Assembly: GCF_019012925.1 (NCBI RefSeq)
Contig: NZ_JAGIRL010000025.1
Span: 1 to 64,000, forward strand
Source: Fusobacterium sp.
GTDB taxonomy: Bacteria > Fusobacteriota > Fusobacteriia > Fusobacteriales > Fusobacteriaceae
DNA: 64,000 nucleotides
Direction: 5' to 3'
Part shown: one piece after another, positions 52,722 through 61,155 of the stretch
Position numbering within the stretch: the stretch's first letter is position 1
Layout of the letters: each line of letters opens with the position of its first letter
Notes under the pieces: model-generated
Seen by the model: the letters and a program-made list of their open reading frames with translations, nothing else
What the model was told of the DNA's origin: nothing
Database searches by the model: none
Position numbers and translations under genes: made by a program

Positions 52722-53896
52722 TTAGCTATGATACTTATTAGTAGAGCTGTAATGACAAATAGTGATGCTCCAATTAAAAATATAGACTTATAACTTAGAT
52801 AATCTATAATTATTCCTGAAATAAAAATACTTAAAAGAAAAAATAGTTTACTAGAGCTTATAAAAATTCCTAAATATTTTCCTAAAAGATTTTGAGGTAT
52901 CTCTTTTTGAATAAAAGATGTTAGACCAACATCAAAAAAGGAAGCTTGTATTCCAAAGAGAAGCATAGCTACTATATAGATAGCTGTAGTGAATTTTAAA
53001 TCTAAAGATATAAAGATAGGAAGAGAAAATAGTAAAAAAATTCCACCTAATTTATAAAAGATCTTTGAAAAATATGAAAGAGCAATATTTTTGACTCTTA
53101 ATGCAAATAGACTTGCACCAAAGATCATACCAATGTAGAAACAACTCTGTATGATACCAAAAATTTTACTATCAATTTGAAATACTTTATTTATTAGATA
53201 TGGAATAGTAACTGAAAAAGTAAGACCATATCCAATGTTAAAAATAATTCCTGTGATAACAATTAATTTAAGTAGATCATTACTTTTATCTGCAGTACTT
53301 TCTAAAGTTTTCTCACTCTCTTCAATATTTTTATTACTAAAGGTTAAGAAAAAATTAGTAATGATTACTATAAAAAGACAAAAAATATTTAAAATTAAGA
53401 TAGATTGAATTTTTAAAAATGAGTATAGAAATCCACCGATAATAGGAGCTAAAACTCCACAGACAGAGTTTATAGTGGAATAGATAGAGTTAGCTTTTAT
53501 CAACCAATTTTGAGAAAATAATAATGGAATACTTGCCTCAAAAGTGAGATAGACTAAAAATGAAAAAAAGTTATTTAAAAGAATACCACTATAAATTAGA
53601 TAAAGCATATTAAATTTTTCCCAAGAAAAAAATAAAATTAACATCAAAAGGAGATTTAGGGTATTAGCTAAGATGATTAAATGTTTCTTATGAACTATTT
53701 TATCAATTAATTTTCCTAAAAATGGTGCAGTGATGACTAGAGGTAAGATAGAAAAAGCAACATTTGTAGCTAAAATAATTCCTTTTTCAGTTTTTTCTAA
53801 AAGATATAGATTGGTAGCAAAATTGAAAGTAATATTTCCGATAGTAGCAATGATTAAGCCAAGTGGAAAAATAAGTTTGTTTTTTAAATTCTCCAT
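52706..53896 (-). CDS. MFS transporter
   Basis: 396 residues with about twelve membrane helices. The loop 2-3 motif reads APFLGKLIDKIVHKKH, a variant of GxLaDrxGrr. ITGIIFNIGYGLTFSVTIPYLI starts the second half. It resembles the drug/MacAB-like efflux MFS group (MFS_3), but no residue fixes a substrate. The gene stands alone between two terminator or AT-rich gaps. Confidence 0.85.
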   Translation of the reverse strand: MENLKNKLIFPLGLIIATIGNITFNFATNLYLLEKTEKGIILATNVAFSILPLVITAPFLGKLIDKIVHKKHLIILANTLNLLLMLILFFSWEKFNMLYLIYSGILLNNFFSFLVYLTFEASIPLLFSQNWLIKANSIYSTINSVCGVLAPIIGGFLYSFLKIQSILILNIFCLFIVIITNFFLTFSNKNIEESEKTLESTADKSNDLLKLIVITGIIFNIGYGLTFSVTIPYLINKVFQIDSKIFGIIQSCFYIGMIFGASLFALRVKNIALSYFSKIFYKLGGIFLLFSLPIFISLDLKFTTAIYIVAMLLFGIQASFFDVGLTSFIQKEIPQNLLGKYLGIFISSSKLFFLLSIFISGIIIDYLSYKSIFLIGASLFVITALLISIIAKKRLP

Positions 53897-54019
53897 AGAT
53901 CTATTCTCCCCTTTATATTATTAATTGTATAAAAAATAAGAATTGCTTCATATATCAAGATATTGAGTAGAGTGATTCTATTTCAAAATTCTTTATAAAT
54001 TCCACAATTCTTTAATTTT

Positions 54020-54673
54020 TTATAATTTTACATATGTACTATTTTGTAAGTAATTTTCATCATTTCCATTGATATAAAGTACAGTACCACCCTTTATATA
54101 ATCTATTACCTCTTTAGAGATCTCTTCAGGAATAGCAGGACAACCGAGACTTCTTCCTAAAAATCCATATTTATTCATAAACTCCTTAGTGGCATAATCA
54201 GCTCCATGAACAACAATATTTCTATCTAAAGCATTTGAATTAATACCAGGTTCTAAGCCTCTTAATCTAAGTGAGTAGCCATTACTTCCCATATAAGTAT
54301 TATCAGTTAGATAAAATCCCAAAGAACTTTGGTATGAATTTCTTTTGTTAGAAAATTTTATAGCAGTATCTAAACCTGTGTTTTTTCCATGAGTGACATA
54401 AGTTAAGAAGTCCACCTTACTATTTTCTAGATCTATTACAAAAAATCTCTCTTCATTTGAAGGTTTAGAAAAATCTACAATTGTTATATATCCCTCTTTT
54501 TTATCTGCAATCTTATTATATCCATGAATAGCTTTTAAAAATGTAGAATACTCTAATTTATCTTCAAGTTTAAGATTTTTATAAACTTCCCTAATACTCT
54601 CTTCACTTTTCAAATCCAATCCAAAAGTTACCGATCCCAATAATGTCAAGCCTAAAATGATTTTCTTTAACAC
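54020..54673 (-). CDS. Murein L,D-transpeptidase catalytic domain-family protein
   Basis: 217 residues with a signal peptide (LKKIILGLTLLGSVTFG). The catalytic block NIVVHGADYA (His) and GRSLGCPAIP (Cys in SxGC) is that of the YkuD_2 group (PF13645). It should act on peptidoglycan peptides in the periplasm, as a transpeptidase or carboxypeptidase. The start is GTG at 54673, supported by GAGGTGAG 10 nt upstream. Confidence 0.87.
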   Translation of the reverse strand: MLKKIILGLTLLGSVTFGLDLKSEESIREVYKNLKLEDKLEYSTFLKAIHGYNKIADKKEGYITIVDFSKPSNEERFFVIDLENSKVDFLTYVTHGKNTGLDTAIKFSNKRNSYQSSLGFYLTDNTYMGSNGYSLRLRGLEPGINSNALDRNIVVHGADYATKEFMNKYGFLGRSLGCPAIPEEISKEVIDYIKGGTVLYINGNDENYLQNSTYVKL

Positions 54674-54777
54674 TTTTTGTTCTCACCTCAAATAATATAA
54701 TCCATTATAAAAATTATATTTATTTTTTCTCAAAAAGTCAACAAAAATAGAAAGAGATTAGCAATTGTTATTTTATG

Positions 54778-54786
54778 TGGTATAAT
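54778..54786 (+). promoter_or_regulatory. Extended -10 promoter of the OLD-family gene
   Basis: TGGTATAAT (TATAAT at 54781-54786) with TTAGCA 17 bp upstream (54758-54763), about 37 nt before the ATG at 54823. Confidence 0.55.
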
Positions 54787-54822
54787 CTATTAATAGTACA
54801 AATACAGTATGGGGGAGTGGCT

Positions 54823-56169
54823 ATGTATTTAAAAAAGTTAAAAATTAAAAATTGGCAATGTATAGATGAAACAGAGATAAAATTTGAAAATTTGATGCTT
54901 TTTATAGGACAGAGCAACAGTGGAAAATCTAGTATTATGTCTGCAATTATGTTTTTTTTAGGATATAGAAATTTTAGATCCAAAGATATTAGAGATGAGG
55001 AGCAACCACTAATCATAGAGGGAAGATTTTATAACTACTATAATAAAACTTTTCATTTAAAAAATATAGATGTGTCGAATAAAAATATCTGGTTAAAAGT
55101 AGAGAAAAATTTAGAAGAGGAAGCTAGATACTTTGTTTTAGTGGATAACAGGTGGAATAGAATAAGTGAAAAAGAGTATATTACAATAACAGAGAGCACC
55201 CCATTGCTCTATATTCCGTCTTTTTCTGATAGAGAGCAGTCGTGTTTTTTTATCAACTCGTTATTAAATATACTTGAGAGCAAGAAAATAAATAGACCTG
55301 AAACAATAGATGAGATGATAGATACCTTTAATAAGTTGCAGAGTGATTATGTGAGCAGAGGCTTGTATAGAAATTTGATATTTGAAATTTTTAGATCTTT
55401 GGCTATCTACTCCAAAAAGAAAAAACACTCATTATTAGACAACTCACTTGTAATATTTGAAGAACCAGAGCTATATTTACATCCACAAAAAGAGAAAGAA
55501 CTTTTTGAAAATATGTGTCTATTGACTAAACTAGGTTGTCAGATATATGTGACTACCCACTCAAGTAATTTTATCAACTTATATATGTATAAATCTATAT
55601 GTATTGTGAGAAAGGAAGAGAGCATTGGAACAAAGGTATTTCAATTTAAAGGTTTCTTATTTTCAGGAGATGAGATCAAAAATTTTAATATGAACTACTG
55701 GATAAATCCTGATAGAGGAGAACTTTTCTTTGCTAAGAAGGTTATCTTGGTAGAGGGACAGACAGATAAAATTGTACTGGGATATCTCTCTAAAAGATTG
55801 GGAATATATAAATATGACTACTCTATATTGGAATGTGGTAGTAAAAGTCTAATTCCACAGTTTATAAAACTTTTAAATGTGTTTAAGATACCATATGTAG
55901 CTGTGTATGATAAGGATAATCATTTTTGGAGAACTCCAGAGGAGATAGAGAATTCTAAACAGAAAAATAAAACTATAAAAAATAGTGTGAACAAAGAGAT
56001 TGGTACTTGGGTAGAGTTTGAAAATGATATTGAAGAGGAGATATATCAGGAGAATAGAGAGAGAAAAAATTATAAAAATAAGCCTTTTTATGCACTGAAA
56101 ACAGTGACAGATTCTAAGTATGTAATACCTAAAAGATTGGAGATAAAGATTAGGAAGATATTTTCATAG
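54823..56169 (+). CDS. OLD-family ATPase with TOPRIM domain, solitary
   Basis: 448 residues from the ATG at 54823, preceded by GGGGGAG. An SMC-like N-terminus has KNWQCIDETEIKFENLMLFIGQSNSGKSS with Walker A at about 29-36; Walker B/D-loop VIFEEPELYLHPQKEKE and a TTHSSNF switch follow. The C-terminal TOPRIM shows KKVILVEGQTDKIVLGYL (Glu) and AVYDKDNH (Asp-x-Asp). This is the layout of OLD nucleases and GajA, which cut DNA; OLD of phage P2 blocks other phages. No UvrD-like helicase gene adjoins, so it is a class-1, stand-alone type. Confidence 0.85.
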   Translation: MYLKKLKIKNWQCIDETEIKFENLMLFIGQSNSGKSSIMSAIMFFLGYRNFRSKDIRDEEQPLIIEGRFYNYYNKTFHLKNIDVSNKNIWLKVEKNLEEEARYFVLVDNRWNRISEKEYITITESTPLLYIPSFSDREQSCFFINSLLNILESKKINRPETIDEMIDTFNKLQSDYVSRGLYRNLIFEIFRSLAIYSKKKKHSLLDNSLVIFEEPELYLHPQKEKELFENMCLLTKLGCQIYVTTHSSNFINLYMYKSICIVRKEESIGTKVFQFKGFLFSGDEIKNFNMNYWINPDRGELFFAKKVILVEGQTDKIVLGYLSKRLGIYKYDYSILECGSKSLIPQFIKLLNVFKIPYVAVYDKDNHFWRTPEEIENSKQKNKTIKNSVNKEIGTWVEFENDIEEEIYQENRERKNYKNKPFYALKTVTDSKYVIPKRLEIKIRKIFS

Positions 56170-56241
56170 ATTTACTTTCATTTTATTTGACTAAATGTAT
56201 AAATCTTGATATTATAAAATGGAAATGAAAGGTGGTAATTT

Positions 56242-57960
56242 ATGAAATTTTTAAAAGCGATAAAAAATTTTTTGTTGAAGGTTTTACTTTTTGTTATAAA
56301 AGAGCTTTTCTCTTTTATAATAAAGTTTTTCTTAGTGTTGATTGTGATAGCAACTATACTAGGAGGTGTGTTAAAATACTCATCTAAAGAGAGCGAGAGT
56401 GTAATTAAAAATGGGAGCTATGTAGAGATTGATCTAGGAAAGGAGTATCCTGAAAGATTGGAGAATCTACCTAAATTTTTATTAGATGGAGAGAGTAATT
56501 TTTACTCACTTTTAACAAAATTAGATGGTATAAATAGAGATGAAAAGATAGATGGAGTTTTGTTAAAGGTGGATAATCTATCTTTAGATAGAGCTCAGAT
56601 AGAGGAATTGGGAAGTAGATTGGATAGGTTGAGAGAGAGTGGAAAAAGAGTGGTAGTTTATGGTGTGGAGATGAACAATAGAAACTACTCATTAGCTCTA
56701 CATGGAAGTGAAATTTATATGCCTGGAACAATGAGTGCAAATGTAAATATAACTGGGTACTACAGCCAATTAGCTTATTATAAGGGACTTGCAGATAGAT
56801 TGGGAGTTAAATTCAATGTTATCCACGTGGGAGACTATAAGTCTTATGGAGAGAATTTTACTAAGAATACAATGTCTAAAGAGTATAGAGAGAATATTGT
56901 AAGATTAAACGATAAGATATATAGCAACTTTATCAATAAGATTTCTGATAGAAGAAAGGTAAATAGAGAGTTGATAGATAGTAAAGTTTTAGCTGGTGAC
57001 TTTGTTTTCTCAGAGCCATATCAAATGAAGAAATTTAATTTGATAGATGAGTTTGCTTATGAAGAGGAGATAAAAAGAGCCATAGGAGAGGATAAGATAG
57101 TAGCACTTTCAAACTATCAAGAGAACACTCAGATTTCAAAAGACAAGATAGCTATAATATATGCTGAAGGGACTATTGTTTTAAATGGAGAGAAGGGTGG
57201 AATTGGAAGTAGTGTTTTTCCAGCTCGAATTTTTAATGAGTTAGAAAAAGCTAAAAAAGATAGCTCTATCAAAGGAATTGTATTGAGGATAAACTCTCCA
57301 GGAGGATCAGCTTTAGCTTCAAATTTGATAAGTAATAGATTAAAAGAGATTAGCAAGGAGAAACCTGTATATATTTCTATTGGTGGAATGGCTGCTTCAG
57401 GGGGATACTATATAGCAGCTAACGGAAATAAGATTTTTGCTGAGAAAGAGAGTATTACAGGATCAATAGGGGTGGTTAGTTTAATACCAAACTTTAATGA
57501 GATGATGAAAAAGATAGATGTAAATGTAGAGAGTGTAAAAAAGGGAGAGTATTCAGATCTATTCTCATTAACTAAAAATTTTACAGCAGATGATGAGGAA
57601 AAGATATATGGCTCAAGTGTGAAGGTGTATAATGAGTTTTTAGATGTGGTAGCACAAGGAAGAGGTCTGGATAGAAATTATGTTCATACAATAGCACAAG
57701 GAAAAGTGTGGTTAGGAGAAGAGGGAAAAGAGTTGGGCTTAGTAGATGAGATAGGAGGATTGGAAGATACAATCTCATCACTGGCTAAGGAGTTAAACTT
57801 ACAAAATTATAGCTGTGTGGAGATAGTAGAGAGCGAAAGTATAAATAGTGTTATCAAAGGATATATACCATTTAAAACATTTTTTAAGGAAATTTCAAGT
57901 ATCTCATATGAAAAAGAGTTATATTTTAAACCGATTTACTTTTTTCCATACAATATTTAG
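56242..57960 (+). CDS. sppA: Signal peptide peptidase SppA (67K type)
   Basis: 572 residues. One N-terminal membrane segment (about 10-40), then two homologous S49 domains. The first has VIHVGDYKSYGENFT with the catalytic Lys; the second has RINSPGGSALASN and GGMAASGGYYIAA with the nucleophilic Ser, then ITGSIGVVS. The layout matches the E. coli-type long SppA, which degrades cleaved signal peptides from the periplasmic side. It stands alone, 73 nt after the OLD gene. Confidence 0.95.
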   Translation: MKFLKAIKNFLLKVLLFVIKELFSFIIKFFLVLIVIATILGGVLKYSSKESESVIKNGSYVEIDLGKEYPERLENLPKFLLDGESNFYSLLTKLDGINRDEKIDGVLLKVDNLSLDRAQIEELGSRLDRLRESGKRVVVYGVEMNNRNYSLALHGSEIYMPGTMSANVNITGYYSQLAYYKGLADRLGVKFNVIHVGDYKSYGENFTKNTMSKEYRENIVRLNDKIYSNFINKISDRRKVNRELIDSKVLAGDFVFSEPYQMKKFNLIDEFAYEEEIKRAIGEDKIVALSNYQENTQISKDKIAIIYAEGTIVLNGEKGGIGSSVFPARIFNELEKAKKDSSIKGIVLRINSPGGSALASNLISNRLKEISKEKPVYISIGGMAASGGYYIAANGNKIFAEKESITGSIGVVSLIPNFNEMMKKIDVNVESVKKGEYSDLFSLTKNFTADDEEKIYGSSVKVYNEFLDVVAQGRGLDRNYVHTIAQGKVWLGEEGKELGLVDEIGGLEDTISSLAKELNLQNYSCVEIVESESINSVIKGYIPFKTFFKEISSISYEKELYFKPIYFFPYNI

Positions 57961-57967
57961 AAATATG

Positions 57968-57997
57968 TTGGAAAATTCTATAAATATGTGATATAAT
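57968..57997 (+). promoter_or_regulatory. Promoter of ybaB
   Basis: -35 TTGGAA (57968-57973), 18-bp spacer, -10 TATAAT (57992-57997), 40 nt before the ybaB ATG. Confidence 0.6.
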
Positions 57998-58036
57998 CAC
58001 TCTTAGGGAACGAAAATATCAGGAGGAGAAAATATA

Positions 58037-58393
58037 ATGGTAAGAAAATTAAAAGGTGGAAAAACATCACAAGGTGCAGGAAGCCAAATGAATATATTAA
58101 AACAAGCTCAAGCTATGCAACAACAAATGCTTTTAGTTCAAGAAGGGCTTAAAGAGAAAGAGTTAACATCTTCAGTTGGTGGAGGAGCTGTTACTGTAAG
58201 AGTTAATGGACAAAAAGAGTTATTAGAAGTTAAATTAACTGATGATATAGTTAAAGAGGCAGCTGAGGATAAAGAGATGTTAGAAGATCTAATCGTTTCT
58301 GCTGTTAAAGAAGCTATGAGACAAGCTGATGAGTTAGCTGAAAATGAGATGGGAAAAGTAACTGGTGGAATAAATATACCAGGATTATTCTAA
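58037..58393 (+). CDS. ybaB: YbaB/EbfC-family nucleoid-associated protein
   Basis: 118 residues. The middle matches the family: MNILKQAQAMQQQMLLVQEGLKEKEL, GGGAVTVRVNGQKELLEVKL and ending TGGINIPGLF. These small dimeric proteins bind DNA and coat the nucleoid. It is often next to dnaX/recR, but not here. AGGAGGAGAAAATATA precedes the ATG. Confidence 0.94.
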   Translation: MVRKLKGGKTSQGAGSQMNILKQAQAMQQQMLLVQEGLKEKELTSSVGGGAVTVRVNGQKELLEVKLTDDIVKEAAEDKEMLEDLIVSAVKEAMRQADELAENEMGKVTGGINIPGLF

Positions 58394-58416
58394 TTCAGTT
58401 TTGGTCAGGAGTTTTA

Positions 58417-58452
58417 GGAGAGATAAACACTAGGTTTATTTCTCCTTTTTTC
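58417..58452 (+). terminator. Terminator of ybaB
   Basis: GGAGAGATAAAC (58417-58428) pairs with GTTTATTTCTCC (58434-58445), one G-U pair, then TTTTTT. Confidence 0.85.
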
Positions 58453-58466
58453 TTTTGAGTAAAATA

Positions 58467-58475
58467 TGGTATAAT
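58467..58475 (+). promoter_or_regulatory. Extended -10 promoter of the choloylglycine hydrolase gene
   Basis: TGGTATAAT with TATAAT at 58470-58475, 33 nt before the ATG; no good -35, as for other TGGTATAAT promoters in this window. Confidence 0.5.
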
Positions 58476-58508
58476 ATAAGTAACGTACTTACTAGGAGGA
58501 GATGAATT

Positions 58509-59609
58509 ATGAAAAAATTTTTAAAAACTGTATTGGGGATTTTCTTGATCTTAGCAAGTAATGCACTTGCTTGTACAGGAATTACAGTAAAGACAGAGGA
58601 TAATAAGATGATACAGGGGAGAACAATAGAGTATGGAGAGGGAAATCTAAATAGTAAATTGGTAATCTCTCCAAGAGGAAAGGAGTATCAATCACTTACA
58701 CCAGAGGGAAAATTTGAAGGACATAAATGGAAAGCAAAATATGGTTTTGTAGGTGCATCTTTGATAAATGAATTATTTATTGGAGAGGGGATAAATGAAG
58801 CTGGGCTGAATGCAGGACTTTTCTATTTTCCACACTATGGAAGTTTGGCAAAATATGAGAAAAGTTCAGCTAAAAAATCTATTGTTGATATGCAATTTGT
58901 GAGTTGGATTCTTTCTAATTTCTCTACTGTTGAGGAGTTGAAGAAGGGATTAAAGGATATCAAAATAGTTAATATAGCTCTTGATGAGAAGGGTAATCCA
59001 TTACCAACAGCACACTGGAGAGTTGGAGATGCTAATGGTGGAAATATAGTAATAGAGATTGTAAATAACGGTGAGGTAAAAATTCATGAAAATAAAGTTG
59101 GAGTTATCTCAAATTCACCAGACTATGAGTGGCATGTAAAAAACTTAAATAACTATGTCAATGCTTATGCAGGGAATGCACAGAGCTATGAATTGAATGG
59201 GCAAAAAATATTCTCATTTGGAGCTGGAACAGGAGCTTTAGGATTACCAGGAGATATAACTCCACCTTCAAGATTTGTAAGAGCTTTTTATTTCCTATCT
59301 ACTATAAAACCAATAAACAATAGTAAAGAGGGAGTAGAGGAAGCTTTTCATATTTTAAATAACTTTGATATACCAATAGGGGTTGAATATTCAAAAGAGC
59401 ATAAGCAATATATACCGAAAGATCTTCCAAGTGCAACACAATGGACAGCAATCAGTAGCTTAAATGATAGAGAGTTTTATTATAAAACTATGTATAACAG
59501 TCAAATTAGAAAGGTGGATTTGAAAAAAATTGACTTCTCAACTGTAAAATATCAAGCTAATCCATTGGATAAAAAACCAGAGGAGAGCATAGAGGAGTTA
59601 GTTTTCTAA
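58509..59609 (+). CDS. Choloylglycine hydrolase-family (bile salt hydrolase / penicillin V acylase) protein, exported
   Basis: 366 residues. A signal peptide ends ...ASNALA, and the next residue is Cys22 (CTGITVKT), the N-terminal nucleophile of this Ntn-hydrolase family. GRTIEYG provides the conserved Arg, EGINEAGLNAGLFYFP the substrate loop, VISNSPDYEWH the conserved Asn, and PPSRFVRAFYFL the second Arg. So all main catalytic residues are present. It could deconjugate bile salts or cleave acylated amides such as acyl-homoserine lactones in the periplasm; the substrate cannot be told. A gut host would favour bile salts. Confidence 0.88.
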   Translation: MKKFLKTVLGIFLILASNALACTGITVKTEDNKMIQGRTIEYGEGNLNSKLVISPRGKEYQSLTPEGKFEGHKWKAKYGFVGASLINELFIGEGINEAGLNAGLFYFPHYGSLAKYEKSSAKKSIVDMQFVSWILSNFSTVEELKKGLKDIKIVNIALDEKGNPLPTAHWRVGDANGGNIVIEIVNNGEVKIHENKVGVISNSPDYEWHVKNLNNYVNAYAGNAQSYELNGQKIFSFGAGTGALGLPGDITPPSRFVRAFYFLSTIKPINNSKEGVEEAFHILNNFDIPIGVEYSKEHKQYIPKDLPSATQWTAISSLNDREFYYKTMYNSQIRKVDLKKIDFSTVKYQANPLDKKPEESIEELVF

Positions 59610-59615
59610 TTAAAA

Positions 59616-60275
59616 ATGAAAGTAAGGGTAACTAAGAAAAAAATAAAAAATATAATTATAAAAATTAATGATATGGGAGAAGTTTTAGTGTCTGCTCCTT
59701 TAAATGTTCCAAATTACTATATAGAAAAGGTATTGAAGGAAAAAGAGGAGTGGATAAGGGAGAGGTTAGAACTTCTGACAAAAAGAGAGAAAAAAATTGT
59801 ACAGTATGATAGCGGAGAGATTTTCAGTTACTTGGGAAAGAGATATACAATAGAGATACAACACTCTACTAAAGAGTATTGTCAATTAAAAAATGATAAA
59901 TTTATAATATATTTAAAAGAGAATAGCTTTGAGAAAAGAAAAACTTTAATTAATACTTGGATCTGTGATAATTTTTGCCCTTTTATGATGGAACTCACTA
60001 TGAATATTAGTGAAAAGATAGGCTATACTCCTGAAGTTGTAAAATTTAGAGATATGAAAACTAGATGGGGATCTTGTAATTCTAAAAATAGGAGTATAAC
60101 ATATAATTATCAGCTATATAAAAAGAGCAGAGAGATTATAGAGTATGTAGTTTTACATGAATTGTCACACATACCATATCCACATCATCAAAAAAGTTTT
60201 TGGGATTTTGTAGAAAAATATATGCCAGACTGGAAAATCAGAAGAAAACTGTTGAAGGAGAGTAGTGATGAATAG
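59616..60275 (+). CDS. YgjP/DUF45-family metallopeptidase-like protein
   Basis: 219 residues. The DUF45 (YgjP, M48-like) pattern is clear: MKTRWGSCNSKNRSITYNYQLY and the zinc-binding VLHELSHIPYPHHQKSFW, then YMPDWKIRRKLL at the end. Members are cytoplasmic zinc proteins of unclear substrate. The ATG is 6 nt after the hydrolase stop; translation coupling is likely. Its end overlaps the next gene by 8 nt. Confidence 0.9.
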   Translation: MKVRVTKKKIKNIIIKINDMGEVLVSAPLNVPNYYIEKVLKEKEEWIRERLELLTKREKKIVQYDSGEIFSYLGKRYTIEIQHSTKEYCQLKNDKFIIYLKENSFEKRKTLINTWICDNFCPFMMELTMNISEKIGYTPEVVKFRDMKTRWGSCNSKNRSITYNYQLYKKSREIIEYVVLHELSHIPYPHHQKSFWDFVEKYMPDWKIRRKLLKESSDE

Positions 60276-61155
60276 TCAATTAAAAAGTATAGCACTAATG
60301 TTAGTTTTAGGAATAGGTGTAATAGGGTTATATAATCATATGTATGGGGAGAAAAAGGTCAGTGTAAAAGTAATAAATTCAAATGACTACTCTTCAACTT
60401 TTTCTAAAGAGGAGAGAGCAAAATTAGATGCTATAACTTCAGCTTCAGTAGTAGCAGAAAATTATATAAGAGAATATACACCCAATGGATTTACAGATAG
60501 TGATAGTAAAAAAGCTATAGTAATAGTTGGGGAACCGAGAAAAAATTCGATAATGTATGATATGGTTTACACTACTATGAGATCTTTGGAGGAGAGTGGA
60601 GTAGAGGTTGAATTGAGAGATCTTTATAATATGAATTGGAATCCAGTATTACACCCTGATGAGTTTTATTCACAAAAAGATGGAATTGGCAGTGTTCCTG
60701 AAGATGTAGCAAAAGAGCAGGAGCTTATAAAAAAAGCTGACTATATAATTTTTATCTATCCAAATTGGCATGATTCTGCTACCTCAATAGTAAAAGGTTA
60801 TCAAGAGAGAGTATTCTCTAGAAATTTTGCCTATGAAGTGGGAGAGAAAGGGCATAGAGGTTTACTTGCTGGAAAATCTATGTTTACAATTATGAACTGT
60901 GGATATTTAGGTGGTGGAAGAGGTTATATAGATGGCGGAAAAGGAATAGAAGATGAAAAATGGAATAGATATATGTTAGCTTATAAAGTTTTTGATGATG
61001 ATACAGCAGATTGGTGGGGAGTAAAAAATTTAGGTAGGTTTATGAATGACAGATATCCACAACCTACCTCGACTAATTTTGAAAAAGATCTAAATCAATT
61101 GAGAGAAGAGCTTAAAACAGAGATTTTAAAAGCTTTCTCACTAAATGCTAGATAA
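60268..61155 (+). CDS. Membrane-anchored flavodoxin-fold NAD(P)H oxidoreductase-like protein
   Basis: 295 residues. An N-terminal membrane helix (LKSIALMLVLGIGVIGLY) precedes a linker and a Flavodoxin_2 domain: KKAIVIVGEPRKNSIMYDMVYTTMRSL, EVELRDLYNMNWNPVL, ADYIIFIYPNWHDSATSIVKGYQERVFS and TIMNCGYLGGGRGYIDGG. The domain is that of NQO-type quinone reductases, normally soluble and cytoplasmic; here the anchor would place it on the outer side. ATG at 60268 lies inside the previous stop region, after AGGAGAGTAGTG. Confidence 0.82.
   Translation: MNSQLKSIALMLVLGIGVIGLYNHMYGEKKVSVKVINSNDYSSTFSKEERAKLDAITSASVVAENYIREYTPNGFTDSDSKKAIVIVGEPRKNSIMYDMVYTTMRSLEESGVEVELRDLYNMNWNPVLHPDEFYSQKDGIGSVPEDVAKEQELIKKADYIIFIYPNWHDSATSIVKGYQERVFSRNFAYEVGEKGHRGLLAGKSMFTIMNCGYLGGGRGYIDGGKGIEDEKWNRYMLAYKVFDDDTADWWGVKNLGRFMNDRYPQPTSTNFEKDLNQLREELKTEILKAFSLNAR

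Noticed and set aside
54823..57960. Gabija-type defence pair
   Set aside because: The OLD-like protein resembles GajA, but the next gene is sppA and no UvrD-like helicase is present.
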